From the NCBI GenBank assembly GCA_949299135.1, contig CASFZG010000012.1, forward strand, positions 1-64,000: a stretch of 64,000 bases of DNA, read 5' to 3'. Below the pieces are notes generated by a model that was given only the letters and a program-made list of their open reading frames with translations, searched no databases and was not told the origin of the DNA. A program made the position numbers and the translations under genes. Each line of letters begins with the position of its first letter. Within the stretch, counting starts at the first letter, position 1. Below are positions 17,392 through 26,051 of the stretch, in pieces. Source of the DNA: an uncultured Phascolarctobacterium sp. (lineage in GTDB: Bacteria; Bacillota; Negativicutes; Acidaminococcales; Acidaminococcaceae).

Positions 17392-17441
17392 CTTGTAAGT
17401 CTAAAACTATATCATTTTTAAAAGTTTTGGACTTACAAGTT
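17392..17441. repeat. Long imperfect inverted repeat after the MATE gene
   Basis: ACTTGTAAGTCTAAAAC (17392-17408) faces GTTTTGGACTTACAAGT (17425-17441), with one G-T type mismatch and a 16-base AT-rich loop. Partial pairing extends outwards. There is no T run directly after it, so it is not a clear terminator; it may be a relic of a small mobile sequence at the edge of the AT-rich island. Confidence 0.6.
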
Positions 17442-17466
17442 CGAAACTTTTGACTCATTAATAACA

Positions 17467-17498
17467 AAAGAGTTTGGCAAAACGCCAAACTCTTTTTT
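17467..17498. terminator. Bidirectional terminator between the MATE gene and 17501-17917
   Basis: AAAGAGTTTGGC pairs with GCCAAACTCTTT around a 5-base loop, with a T run on both strands. Confidence 0.85.
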
Positions 17499-17500
17499 AT

Positions 17501-17917
17501 TCATATATATTCTTTTATCCAATACTCACATAAGGCTAATTTAGTTTCATCACTAAAAATAGTACCACTTAAATCTTCAGAAGCACCTATAAATTGCCAC
17601 CAATCATCAGGCATTATCTTGTCTCTATTATCAAGCAATATCTTACCAATTTCTAATTTTGCTTCAGAAGATTTAAGCAAATCTGCCCAACTATCAAATC
17701 CTGCTAAAATAGCAATAACATGTTGTGCTTGCATTAATGTAAAATTATCTTCATCCAAATCAAAATCACAAACTATTTGGTCTATATCAAAATACTTGGG
17801 AGAATACTCGTAAATAATTATTTCTTTTCCTGCAATCTTCTCTTTTACAGGAACTTTGGTTTTCCAATCCCTAAAAAGATTCTTCGCCTGCAATTTGAAA
17901 TACTCAATCGTTGTCAT
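17501..17917 (-). CDS. Hypothetical cytoplasmic protein in the AT-rich island
   Basis: 138 residues, acidic, with no signal peptide. It begins MTTIEYFKLQAKNLFRDW and contains a segment (FTLMQAQHVIAILAGFDSWADLL) with the look of the 'gene-adjacent' F-x-W-x-x-L pattern seen in glyoxalase-associated small domains. I do not recognise the family and assign no function. AAAGGATG lies 10 bases before the ATG at 17917; an in-frame upstream ATG (17989) has no ribosome site. Codon use is A/T-ending, unlike the neighbours, which suggests transfer. Confidence 0.65.
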   Translation of the reverse strand: MTTIEYFKLQAKNLFRDWKTKVPVKEKIAGKEIIIYEYSPKYFDIDQIVCDFDLDEDNFTLMQAQHVIAILAGFDSWADLLKSSEAKLEIGKILLDNRDKIMPDDWWQFIGASEDLSGTIFSDETKLALCEYWIKEYI

Positions 17918-18100
17918 AATATAATCATCCTTTCTTGCCAGATATATCATCTTAAAATTTTGCGTCCGTAATCTTTTTCGACAATACATCTGAAAAAAGA
18001 TAAATTATATTATTTGTTGGTTGATGAAATCTTTACACGGACGAGCGAGCGCACCAACAGGCACATTTTTAGTATATATTATTATTAGCTGCAAATCAAC

Positions 18101-18139
18101 AAAAAAATAAAAGCAGGCACTTTATTGTACTTGCTTTTA
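18101..18139 (-). terminator. Terminator of the exported gene pair 18147-19365
   Basis: On the minus strand, AAAAGCA and TGCTTTT arms flank a long loop, followed by a T-rich run. Confidence 0.5.
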
Positions 18140-18146
18140 TATAAAT

Positions 18147-18611
18147 TTACCCTTCTTTTTTTAGTTGTTTTTTTATTTCATCAACATAGTCCGGATGAAA
18201 AGCTATATAGTAATATAATTCTCCTACTGAACCGGGTACAACCTTCTTAAAATCTTGATATGGTAAAGTATAACTATCCAATACCTCCCCTTTCTTATTA
18301 TAAGTAATATAACTATCCAAACTCAATGCCTTATTATTATAATCAATGGTTATATTATGAAAAGTATATTGATCTTCATTGTTAAAAAAATAACATACCC
18401 ATAAATTACATAATAATTTATCTTTATATTCTAACTTGTAATCAAAAGAAGTTTTATCAATTAAAATATCTCTGTCATTAAAAGGCGCTACAAATACCCA
18501 CCTATTCATATCCAAATTGGCATAATTCTTTTGCGCTTCTGCATAAGCATTGGGCATTATAGCAAAAACCATTATTAAGATTGCACAGATAAAACCTAAA
18601 GTCTTTTTCAT
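18147..18611 (-). CDS. Exported hypothetical protein
   Basis: 154 residues. The signal peptide is MKKTLGFICAILIM... ending ANAYA-like at about residue 23. The mature part (FVAPFNDRDILIDKTSF, then several beta strands) resembles small periplasmic proteins of Negativicutes that report on surface ligands, but no named domain is evident. GAAGGG lies 7 bases before the ATG at 18611; a longer in-frame start would overlap the upstream gene. It is the second gene of a two-gene unit, 13 bases after the stop of the previous one. AT-rich codon use. Confidence 0.6.
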   Translation of the reverse strand: MKKTLGFICAILIMVFAIMPNAYAEAQKNYANLDMNRWVFVAPFNDRDILIDKTSFDYKLEYKDKLLCNLWVCYFFNNEDQYTFHNITIDYNNKALSLDSYITYNKKGEVLDSYTLPYQDFKKVVPGSVGELYYYIAFHPDYVDEIKKQLKKEG

Positions 18612-18624
18612 ACATATCCCTTCT

Positions 18625-19365
18625 TTATTCTTCAATCTTTGAAGCTTTTTCTATTTTCTCTGTAAAATCATCAAAAGCACTTTTTATAATACGCTCAAAA
18701 ACTTCTTTAGGCTTACTATTACCGAATAATTCATCACCTTCGCGTTCTCTTTTATCAATTCGAGTCCACACGTTCGCCTTTGTAGCCATATCATTAATTA
18801 TAAATTTTACTGTTGTATAAGTCATCGGTACATTTTGAGGTCCTATATATTGCTGCTCCGTTGTATGAGTTGTAACAATTTGACCGCCGTACATACCGTT
18901 GCTAACATAATGTGATTCTGTTTTAGGTACATATATATAATAGCCTTCCTGATATCTGGTTCCAGTCGAATACTCAAGCAATACTGCATTAAAAACCAAA
19001 TCTATATTTTCATTTACATATTTAATAAAAGTGTTTTCTGCTTCCGATGGATTGCTTTTTGCCAATTCTTCGATATTTATTCCATAAAGTAATTCCATGT
19101 CTTTGTTAACGTCATTTAAATTTTTAACTTTATAGCCTAACGGAACAATTTTATTTGTTACTTTATCTTGTAAAACTTCTAAAAAAATTTCTTCCGTTTC
19201 TTTTTCTGTAATACCATTTTTCAATTCATCAGGCACTGTTAAATTAACCAGAATCCGTTTAGCTTTTCCGAAATCATAATCTTTATCAATCCATTCCTGC
19301 TTATCAGCAAAAGCAGAAACAGTTATCATCATTAACGCTATAACTAACAATAAAATCCTTTTCAT
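18625..19365 (-). CDS. Exported hypothetical protein
   Basis: 246 residues with a signal peptide (MKRILLLVIALMMITVSAFA). The mature N-terminus, DFGKAKRILVNLTVPDE, resembles the strand order of DUF4136-like or CsgG-like small envelope proteins, but this is weak. A Tyr/His-rich middle (SHYVSNGMYGGQ, THTTEQQYIG) and a C-terminal helix follow. AAAGGGG is 8 bases before the ATG at 19365; the GTG at 19374 lies inside that site and is unlikely. First gene of a pair with 18147-18611. Function unknown. Confidence 0.65.
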   Translation of the reverse strand: MKRILLLVIALMMITVSAFADKQEWIDKDYDFGKAKRILVNLTVPDELKNGITEKETEEIFLEVLQDKVTNKIVPLGYKVKNLNDVNKDMELLYGINIEELAKSNPSEAENTFIKYVNENIDLVFNAVLLEYSTGTRYQEGYYIYVPKTESHYVSNGMYGGQIVTTHTTEQQYIGPQNVPMTYTTVKFIINDMATKANVWTRIDKREREGDELFGNSKPKEVFERIIKSAFDDFTEKIEKASKIEE

Positions 19366-19394
19366 CTCGCGCACCCCTTTCCCTTTATATTAAA

Positions 19395-19400
19395 ATTATA
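19395..19400 (-). promoter_or_regulatory. Extended -10 promoter of the exported pair
   Basis: TATAAT on the minus strand, preceded by TGG (an extended -10). No good -35 box is visible. Confidence 0.4.
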
Positions 19401-19459
19401 CCATATATTAAACATTTGTTGTATTTAATTCGATTAGCAAATACACACCACCCTTGCAT

Positions 19460-19541
19460 GTTTTTCTGTATACAAGGATACTTCTGTTGAAACCATTGCA
19501 GTTTTTCTGTATACAAGGATACTTCTGTTGAAACCATTGCA
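19460..19541. repeat. Perfect 41-bp tandem duplication upstream of pyruvate carboxylase
   Basis: The unit beginning GTTTTTCTGTATACAAGG and ending CCATTGCA occurs at 19460-19500 and 19501-19541 without mismatch. A short remnant of the repeat's 3' end (CCCTTGCAT) precedes copy 1. Confidence 0.97.
19487..19515 (+). promoter_or_regulatory. Putative pyc promoter spanning the repeat junction
   Basis: TTGAAA (19487-19492, in repeat copy 1), a 17-bp spacer, and TATACA (19510-19515, in copy 2). Neither copy alone contains both boxes at this spacing. Confidence 0.5.
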
Positions 19542-19596
19542 ATTAGTAACTTTTTTTAATAAAATAGGTACAGTGCTATCCGAAGGAGGGTATACT

Positions 19597-22500
19597 ATGC
19601 AAAAAATTAAGTCTGTACTGGTTGCCAACCGCGGCGAAATCGCTATCCGCGTTTTCCGTGCCTGCAACGAACTCGGCATCCGCACAGTGGCAATTTATTC
19701 AAAAGAAGACACACTTTCACTGCACCGCAACAAAGCTGACGAAGCCTACCTTGTCGGCGAAGGCAAGGGTCCTATCGATGCTTACCTTGATATTGAAGAC
19801 ATTATCCGTATCGCGCATGAGCACGATGTAGACGCCATCCATCCCGGCTACGGCTTTTTAAGCGAAAACAGCGACCTTGCCAAACGCTGCGCCGAAGAAG
19901 GCATTATCTTTATCGGCCCGCGCCTTGAACACCTTATTATGTTCGGCGACAAAGTTAATGCGCGCGAACAGGCCAAGCTTGCCGGCATTCCGATGATTCC
20001 GGGCAGTGACGGCCCGATTGACAGCGTTGAAGACGTTTACCGTTTTGTGCAGGCGCACGGCTTCCCCGTTATGCTTAAAGCCGTTAACGGCGGCGGCGGG
20101 CGCGGCATGCGCATGGTAAACAGCAACGAAGATTTGGAAACCGTATACAACATGGCTAAATCCGAAGCTATGAAGGCTTTCGGCAGCGATGAAATTTACC
20201 TTGAAAAATACCTTGAAAGCCCGAAACATATCGAAGTTCAGATTTTGGGCGATACGCAGGGCAACATTGTGCATTTGTTCGAGCGCGACTGCTCCGTACA
20301 GCGCCGCCACCAGAAACTTGTGGAAATTGCCCCGGCCTTTTCGCTTAAGCCCGAACTGCGCAAGGCAATCTGCGATGCAGCCGTTAAGCTGATGAAAAAC
20401 GTTAATTACCTCAGCGCCGGTACGGTTGAATTCCTCGTTACCCCGGACGGCAACTTCTACTTTATTGAAGTTAACCCGCGTATTCAGGTTGAACATACCG
20501 TTACCGAAGAAATTACTGGTTTTGACATTGTGCAGACCCAGATTAAAATTGCCGAAGGCTATTCCCTGCACAGCCCGGAAATCGGCATTCCCGAACAGGA
20601 TAAAATTACCAGCTTCGGCCATGCCATTCAGTGCCGTATTACCACCGAAGACCCTGCCAACAACTTTATGCCCGATACCGGCAAGCTGATTGCTTACCGC
20701 AGCGGCGGCGGCTTTGGCGTGCGTCTGGACGGCGGCAATGCTTTTACGGGTTCCGTTATTACCCCGTATTACGATTCGCTTTTGGTTAAGGCAACCACCC
20801 ACGGCCTTACCCACGAAATTGCCATTACCAAAATGCTGCGCTGCTTAAAAGAATTCCGCATCCGCGGCGTTAAAACCAATATTCTGTTCCTTGAAAACGT
20901 ACTGGCTCACCCCAGTTTCCTTGACGGCAGCTACAATACTTCGTTTGTTGATGAAAACACCGAACTTTTCATCTTCCCGAAAACGCTGGACCGCGGCACC
21001 AGGCTTTTGCACTACATTGCCGATGTAACCGTTAACGGCTACAACAATGTAGGCGTACAGCCCAAACCGGAATTTGCCCCGCTCAGCCTGCCCAAAGCGT
21101 TTAAAGGCACCCCTGCCGACGGCACCAAGCAGATTTTGGATTTGCAGGGGCCGGAAGGGCTTTCCAAATGGGTTATGGACCAAAAAGAAGTGCTGTTTAC
21201 GGATACCACCTTCCGTGACGCGCACCAGTCGCTGCTTGCAACCCGCATGCGCACAAACGATATGCTGAAAGTTATCGGCACTACCTCAGCCAAGCTGCCT
21301 AACCTGTTCAGCTTTGAATGCTGGGGCGGCGCAACTTTTGACGTTGCCTACCGCTTCCTTGACGAAAGCCCGTGGAAACGCCTTGAGCAGTTCCGCGAAA
21401 AATGCCCGAACATTTTGTTCCAGATGCTGCTGCGCGGCGCCAATGCCGTTGGCTACACCAGCTATCCGGACAACGTAGTTAAAGAATTTATCCGCCTCAG
21501 CGCGAAAAACGGCGTTGACGTGTTCCGCGTATTCGACAGCCTTAACGGCATTGAAAACATGCGCCTTTCACTGGACGCTGTACGCGACGCAGGCAAATTT
21601 GCCGAAGCTGCATTATGCTACACCGGCGATATTTTAGACCCGCGCCGTGATAAATACGACCTTAAATATTATGTAACCATGGCGAAAGAACTGGAAAAAA
21701 CCGGTGCCAACTCCATCTGCATTAAGGATATGGCAGGCCTCTTGAAGCCGGAAGCAGCTTACCAGCTTGTTTCTGCCCTTAAAGAAGCAGTTAACGTGCC
21801 TATCCACCTGCATACGCACGAAGGCAGCGGCAACAGCATTTACACTTATGCCCGCGCAATCGACGCCGGCGTAGATATTGTTGACGTAGCCATGAGCGCT
21901 ATGAGCGGCGGCACTTCCCAGCCGAGCGGCGCAAGCCTGTACTATGCACTTTCCGGCCATCCGCGCCAGCCGCACCTTGACATTAACGCACTTAACGAAA
22001 TGTCCCGTTACTGGGAAAGCGTGCGTCCGTATTATAAAGCAATCGACAACACCGTTTCTTACCCCAACCCGGAAGTTTACATCCACGAAATGCCGGGCGG
22101 CCAGTACAGCAACCTGCAGCAGCAGGCCAAAGCAGTAGGCCTCGGCGAACGCTGGGAAGACATTAAAGATATGTACCACCGCGTTTCCATGATGTTCGGC
22201 GATATTATTAAAGTAACGCCGTCTTCCAAAATGGTTGGCGATATGGCACTGTTTATGGTACAGAACGACCTTACCGAAGAAGACATTTACGCCAAAGGCG
22301 ATTCGCTCAGTTTCCCGGCTTCAGTTGTAGAATTCTTTGAAGGCCGCCTGGGCGTACCGTATCAGGGCTTCCCGCAGAAATTGCAGCAAATTATCCTTAA
22401 AGGGCGCAAACCTATCGAAGGCCGCCCCGGTGCTGCACTGCCCCCGGCAGATTTTGAAAAAGTACGCGCCAGCCTTGCGGAAATGGGCGCGCCGACCAGC

Positions 22501-23037
22501 GACGAAGCCGTAAGCAGCTACTGCCTGTACCCGAAAGTATTCAGCGACTGGGCAGTACGCCATGCCGAATTCGGCGATGTTTCCGTACTTGATACGCCTA
22601 CCTTCTTCTTTGGCATGAAAACCGGCGAAGAAATTAAAGTTGAAATCGAACAGGGCAAAATGCTCGTTATCAAGCTTTTGCAGATAGGCGAAGCAAACGA
22701 AGACGGTATCCGTACCATCTTCTTCGAATTCAACGGCCTGCCGCGTGAAATTGATATTAAAGACAGAAATGTTAAATCTACCAACGTAACGCGCAAAAAA
22801 GCCGATAAAACCAACCCCGGCGAAATCGGCGCAACCCTTTCCGGTTCCGTTGTTAAACTGCTGGTTGAAAAAGGCCAGGCTGTCGAAAAAGGCACCCCGC
22901 TTATCGTAACCGAAGCCATGAAGATGGAAACCACCATCGCCGCACCTATGAGCGGCATTGTATCGCAAATCCACGTAGCGGCCGGCAGCCGTATCGAAAG
23001 CGGCGACTGCCTCATGGAAATTGAAATCAAGGCTTAA
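19597..23037 (+). CDS. pyc: Pyruvate carboxylase
   Basis: 1146 residues, full length for the single-chain enzyme that carboxylates pyruvate to oxaloacetate with ATP and bicarbonate. Domains in order: biotin carboxylase/ATP-grasp from about residue 1 to 450 (VLVANRGEIAIR, then GGGGRGMRMV), carboxyltransferase from about 530 (FTDTTFRDAHQSLLATR), and the biotin carrier at the C-terminus with the biotinylated Lys in EAMKMETT. GAAGGAGG precedes the ATG at 19597; an earlier in-frame start overlaps the 41-bp repeat. It needs BirA for biotin loading, which links it to the biotin operon 4 kb away. Confidence 0.97.
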   Translation: MQKIKSVLVANRGEIAIRVFRACNELGIRTVAIYSKEDTLSLHRNKADEAYLVGEGKGPIDAYLDIEDIIRIAHEHDVDAIHPGYGFLSENSDLAKRCAEEGIIFIGPRLEHLIMFGDKVNAREQAKLAGIPMIPGSDGPIDSVEDVYRFVQAHGFPVMLKAVNGGGGRGMRMVNSNEDLETVYNMAKSEAMKAFGSDEIYLEKYLESPKHIEVQILGDTQGNIVHLFERDCSVQRRHQKLVEIAPAFSLKPELRKAICDAAVKLMKNVNYLSAGTVEFLVTPDGNFYFIEVNPRIQVEHTVTEEITGFDIVQTQIKIAEGYSLHSPEIGIPEQDKITSFGHAIQCRITTEDPANNFMPDTGKLIAYRSGGGFGVRLDGGNAFTGSVITPYYDSLLVKATTHGLTHEIAITKMLRCLKEFRIRGVKTNILFLENVLAHPSFLDGSYNTSFVDENTELFIFPKTLDRGTRLLHYIADVTVNGYNNVGVQPKPEFAPLSLPKAFKGTPADGTKQILDLQGPEGLSKWVMDQKEVLFTDTTFRDAHQSLLATRMRTNDMLKVIGTTSAKLPNLFSFECWGGATFDVAYRFLDESPWKRLEQFREKCPNILFQMLLRGANAVGYTSYPDNVVKEFIRLSAKNGVDVFRVFDSLNGIENMRLSLDAVRDAGKFAEAALCYTGDILDPRRDKYDLKYYVTMAKELEKTGANSICIKDMAGLLKPEAAYQLVSALKEAVNVPIHLHTHEGSGNSIYTYARAIDAGVDIVDVAMSAMSGGTSQPSGASLYYALSGHPRQPHLDINALNEMSRYWESVRPYYKAIDNTVSYPNPEVYIHEMPGGQYSNLQQQAKAVGLGERWEDIKDMYHRVSMMFGDIIKVTPSSKMVGDMALFMVQNDLTEEDIYAKGDSLSFPASVVEFFEGRLGVPYQGFPQKLQQIILKGRKPIEGRPGAALPPADFEKVRASLAEMGAPTSDEAVSSYCLYPKVFSDWAVRHAEFGDVSVLDTPTFFFGMKTGEEIKVEIEQGKMLVIKLLQIGEANEDGIRTIFFEFNGLPREIDIKDRNVKSTNVTRKKADKTNPGEIGATLSGSVVKLLVEKGQAVEKGTPLIVTEAMKMETTIAAPMSGIVSQIHVAAGSRIESGDCLMEIEIKA

Positions 23038-23076
23038 GGCAGATAAACTAAAATTACATACCACACATATAAAAAC

Positions 23077-23100
23077 CACCCGCAGAACAATCTGCGGGTG
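23077..23100. terminator. Hairpin after pyc
   Basis: A 10-bp perfect stem (CACCCGCAGA/TCTGCGGGTG) with an ACAA loop. The following tract is ATTTTG, so termination may be moderate. Confidence 0.6.
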
Positions 23101-23121
23101 ATTTTGTGTTACCCAATAATT

Positions 23122-23156
23122 AAAGCCACCAATGCCCGTACGGCACTGGTGGCTTT
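23122..23156. terminator. Hairpin between pyc and the convergent regulator gene
   Basis: Arms AAAGCCACCA and TGGTGGCTTT are extended by TGCC/GGCA around a CGTAC loop; AT-rich flanks on both sides. Confidence 0.6.
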
Positions 23157-23169
23157 AATATTTTACAAA

Positions 23170-25056
23170 TTATTTCTTCCCTGTTTTCGGGGTAAGGTCA
23201 TATTTTTTAAGGTAGCGGTACAGTGTTACGCGGCTGACGTCCAGCATACCGGCAAGTTTGCTGATATTGCCGCCGGAGGATTTCCACGCCGCGATGAAAG
23301 CATCTTTGTCGTACTTCCACGATTTTTCCAGAGTTTTATCACCGGGCAGCTTGATGTTTTCTGCTTCGATGATGCTGCCGGGAGTATGGAAGAAAGCCTG
23401 TTCGATAACGCCCTGCAATTGTTTGATGTTGCCGGGCCAGCTGCAGCTTTTGAGCAGCTCCAGTGCTTCCGGCGACAGGCGCTTCGGCGAAAGGTTATGC
23501 TGTGCGGACATTTCTGCCAGAATATGCGCCGCGATAACTTCAATATCTTTGCTGCGTTCACGCAGAGGCGGAACACGGATGGTAGTATCAAGTACCAGCT
23601 CATACAGCGCGCGGGAGAACAATCCCTTATCCGCCAGTCGTTTAAGGTTGGAATCGCAGGCGGCTATTACGCGCACGTTAAGTTTTTTGCGCAGGCCGGT
23701 TTCTTTATTCAGCAAGCCATTTTTCAAAGCGTCGGCCAGTTTGTCGCCCATTTCTACAGGCAGTTTTTCCACTTCGTCAAGGAACAGCGTGCCGCCCATC
23801 GAAAGCTCCAGCTTGCCTGCAGTCGGCTGATGGTCGCCGTCTTCGCTGCCGAAAAATTCTTCTTCCAGTATTTTAATCGGCGCGTCGGAGCATTTAACCA
23901 CAATTAACGGCGCTGCCGCACGCGGGCTGGCCTGATGGATGCCGTGTGCCAGACGCTGCTTGCCGGTACCCGGTTCGCCCTGTAACAAAATATTGTTGTC
24001 GCTGCGGGCAATGCGCGACGCTTTGTGCTGCAATGCAAGGAACTCGCTCGTTTCTCCGACCATGCTGTACAGGCTGTAACGGGAGCTGTAACCGGTAGCA
24101 TGGGCAATGGTGGTCTTCAAATCTTCAATGCTCATGCTCATTACCAGCGCGCTTTCCACTTCGCTGCCGACTTTAACCGGCATAACGGTAGTAATATCTT
24201 CGTAAGTGCGGTCCTGCGTAATCCAGGTAATCTCGCGGCGGTGTGTGGGCGTACCCTGCAATGCCTTTTTAATAGGAATATGCTCGTAGTTAAGGAAGAT
24301 GTCTTCCAGATTTTCTTTGCCTTCCAGACGGCGTTTAGCATTGCCGTTGCAGTATTTCAGTTTTTCGTCCTGACCAATCCAGTAAACGGCAACGGGCAGT
24401 TCTTCCATCATCATCTGCTGGATGCTCCAATATTCCAGCATCTGCAAATGCTGCTCAATGGCATATTTCATTGTCAGCAAAAGCGAAAGCAGAAGGTCAT
24501 ACGGCAAATCATTCTGGTCCAGCGAGAAGAAGGAAATAATGTAGCGGATTTTGCCGCCGACGCAAATCGGCGCGCTGCAGGCATCGCCGGAATGGCTGTC
24601 TTTAATCCACATTTCCGGCCCGAACATCAGGAACGGCACGTTATGCTCGCGCGCAATGCTGATGCTGGACGTACCGACGTCTTCTTCCAGCACGCGCATA
24701 CCCTGAATATCCTCAATTACACGCTGGAAAAACGGCAGCGCATAGTTTTTGATAACATAGCCGTCTTCATCAATCAGCAGCATGCTTAAATTATGAATGT
24801 TAAAATGCTGTTTGCTCTGTTCATACAGGCCGTCCACGTATTTAACGATGAATTCGTGCGTTTTCTGATGCTCGATGATTTCCTCACGGCTCAGCTTGTT
24901 GATTTTCGGCATCGTTTCGTGCGGCAGCCTCATTTTGCGGCAACGCTGCCACGATTCGGCAACCCACGGATGCACGTTGGGGTCAACAATGCCTTCCTCC
25001 ATAAATTTTTTATAATACAACGCCAGTTTTTCTTTGTTGCGTCTTTCGCGAATCAT
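23170..25056 (-). CDS. AcoR-like enhancer-binding-type regulator lacking the GAFTGA loop
   Basis: 628 residues. Layout: an N-terminal GAF-like sensor (about 60-190), a PAS-like domain (about 210-315), an AAA+ module (about 335-560, Walker A GEPGTGK, Walker B GGTLFLDEVEKLP) and a Fis-type HTH at the C-terminus (ISKLAGMLDVSRVTLYRYL). The loop that contacts sigma-54 should read GAFTGA between the two Walker motifs; here the segment reads FFGSEDGDHQPTAGKLEL. It is therefore unlikely to activate sigma-54 polymerase, and may act like TyrR. It lies convergent to pyc; a role in central carbon control is inference. Confidence 0.85.
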   Translation of the reverse strand: MIRERRNKEKLALYYKKFMEEGIVDPNVHPWVAESWQRCRKMRLPHETMPKINKLSREEIIEHQKTHEFIVKYVDGLYEQSKQHFNIHNLSMLLIDEDGYVIKNYALPFFQRVIEDIQGMRVLEEDVGTSSISIAREHNVPFLMFGPEMWIKDSHSGDACSAPICVGGKIRYIISFFSLDQNDLPYDLLLSLLLTMKYAIEQHLQMLEYWSIQQMMMEELPVAVYWIGQDEKLKYCNGNAKRRLEGKENLEDIFLNYEHIPIKKALQGTPTHRREITWITQDRTYEDITTVMPVKVGSEVESALVMSMSIEDLKTTIAHATGYSSRYSLYSMVGETSEFLALQHKASRIARSDNNILLQGEPGTGKQRLAHGIHQASPRAAAPLIVVKCSDAPIKILEEEFFGSEDGDHQPTAGKLELSMGGTLFLDEVEKLPVEMGDKLADALKNGLLNKETGLRKKLNVRVIAACDSNLKRLADKGLFSRALYELVLDTTIRVPPLRERSKDIEVIAAHILAEMSAQHNLSPKRLSPEALELLKSCSWPGNIKQLQGVIEQAFFHTPGSIIEAENIKLPGDKTLEKSWKYDKDAFIAAWKSSGGNISKLAGMLDVSRVTLYRYLKKYDLTPKTGKK

Positions 25057-25077
25057 TAAAGCTCCCCCTTAAATTTA

Positions 25078-25764
25078 TTAAGCTGCCTCGCCGTTTTCAA
25101 TCAAAACACGGCGCGCTCCGTAATAATGCGATTTCCAGTAGTCGCTGTCCAGCGAATCAAGCACGACCCCGCGTGACGAAGACGCCGTCCAGAACTTGCC
25201 GCTGCCGGCGTAAATTCCAACATGGGATGCACCTGCGGCATAAGTGGTGAAGAACACCAAATCGCCCGGTTTTAGCTTGTTTTTTAACACAAAAATCCCG
25301 TCCAGCACCTGCGCGTCGGCAGTACGCGGCAGCTTGGCGTCATGCTTGCCGAAAACGTACTGCACATAAGCGGAACAGTCAAAGCCCTTCGGCGTGGTGC
25401 CGCCGAATTTATAGGGCACGCCCTTGTATTTGGCGGCTGTTTTTACAATATCCTTGCCGCGCACATCGGGTATGCCTTCCATTTTAAAGGCTTCCCACGA
25501 GATTTTATTATAGGTTTTGGTATCCAGCTTGCCGCTCTTTTTCAACCCGTGTTCCTTCTGGAACTTTTTGATGGCTTCGCCGGTATCCTTCGACATGCGA
25601 CCGTCCTTGCGGTCAACGTCGTAGCCGAGCATCTCCAGCTTTTGCTGCGCCACCGTCAGCTTCCAGTCACGCGCCGGCGTTTTGCTTTTAGCCATAGCCA
25701 TTGCCGGCACAAGGCAAAGCACAAGCAGGCAGCAGATAAAAACAGTTAATTTTTTACGCTGCAT
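25078..25764 (-). CDS. NlpC/P60 cell-wall endopeptidase with peptidoglycan-binding domain
   Basis: 228 residues: signal peptide (MQRKKLTVFICCLLVLCLVPAMAMA, written here in parts: MQRKKLTV then AMAMA), a peptidoglycan-binding 1 domain at about 35-90 (QKLEMLGYDVD, FQKEHGLKKSG), and an NlpC/P60 domain at about 105-220. The nucleophile is in GFDCSAYV and the first His in ASHVGIYAG. The third catalytic polar residue, usually His in F-x-H-A-S, is Thr here (FWTASSSRGV). GGAGG lies before the ATG at 25764. Likely cleaves D-gamma-glutamyl-meso-DAP bonds if active. Confidence 0.88.
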   Translation of the reverse strand: MQRKKLTVFICCLLVLCLVPAMAMAKSKTPARDWKLTVAQQKLEMLGYDVDRKDGRMSKDTGEAIKKFQKEHGLKKSGKLDTKTYNKISWEAFKMEGIPDVRGKDIVKTAAKYKGVPYKFGGTTPKGFDCSAYVQYVFGKHDAKLPRTADAQVLDGIFVLKNKLKPGDLVFFTTYAAGASHVGIYAGSGKFWTASSSRGVVLDSLDSDYWKSHYYGARRVLIENGEAA

Positions 25765-25999
25765 TGCAGTCCTCCCTTCTTTCAGCAAAACTGCGTTTTG
25801 ATAAAATCATTTCGTCAAAACATTACAAAACGGTAAAATCGCTTTTAAAATAAGCAACTTATAATACACTTTTCGAATATATTATATCGCATTTAACAGT
25901 TTTTGAAAAATATTTTTTAAGCGCCGCAGCATTTTGCAGCAAATTTTATTTTGTTTTTTATGTATACACGTATTTCTCTATTTTTATATTATTTTACCA

Positions 26000-26028
26000 T
26001 TGATATTTACACTTAGAACCAATATAAT
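26000..26028 (+). promoter_or_regulatory. Promoter of the rnf operon
   Basis: TTGATA (26000-26005), 17 bp, TATAAT (26023-26028). Confidence 0.75.
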
Positions 26029-26037
26029 AACTGTAAA

Positions 26038-26051
26038 ACACCTTAAGGTGT
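26038..26051. promoter_or_regulatory. Perfect 14-bp palindrome just downstream of the rnf promoter (candidate operator)
   Basis: ACACCTTAAGGTGT is fully symmetrical and begins about 9 bases after the -10 box, so it covers the expected start of transcription. A repressor site is likely by position. The binding protein is unknown. Confidence 0.55.

Noticed and set aside
19460-19541. Short CRISPR array
   Set aside because: Only two contiguous copies of a 41-bp unit with no spacers and no cas genes.
19380-19596. Sigma-54 promoter upstream of pyc
   Set aside because: No GG-N10-GC element at -24/-12 spacing was seen; the convergent regulator lacks GAFTGA as well.
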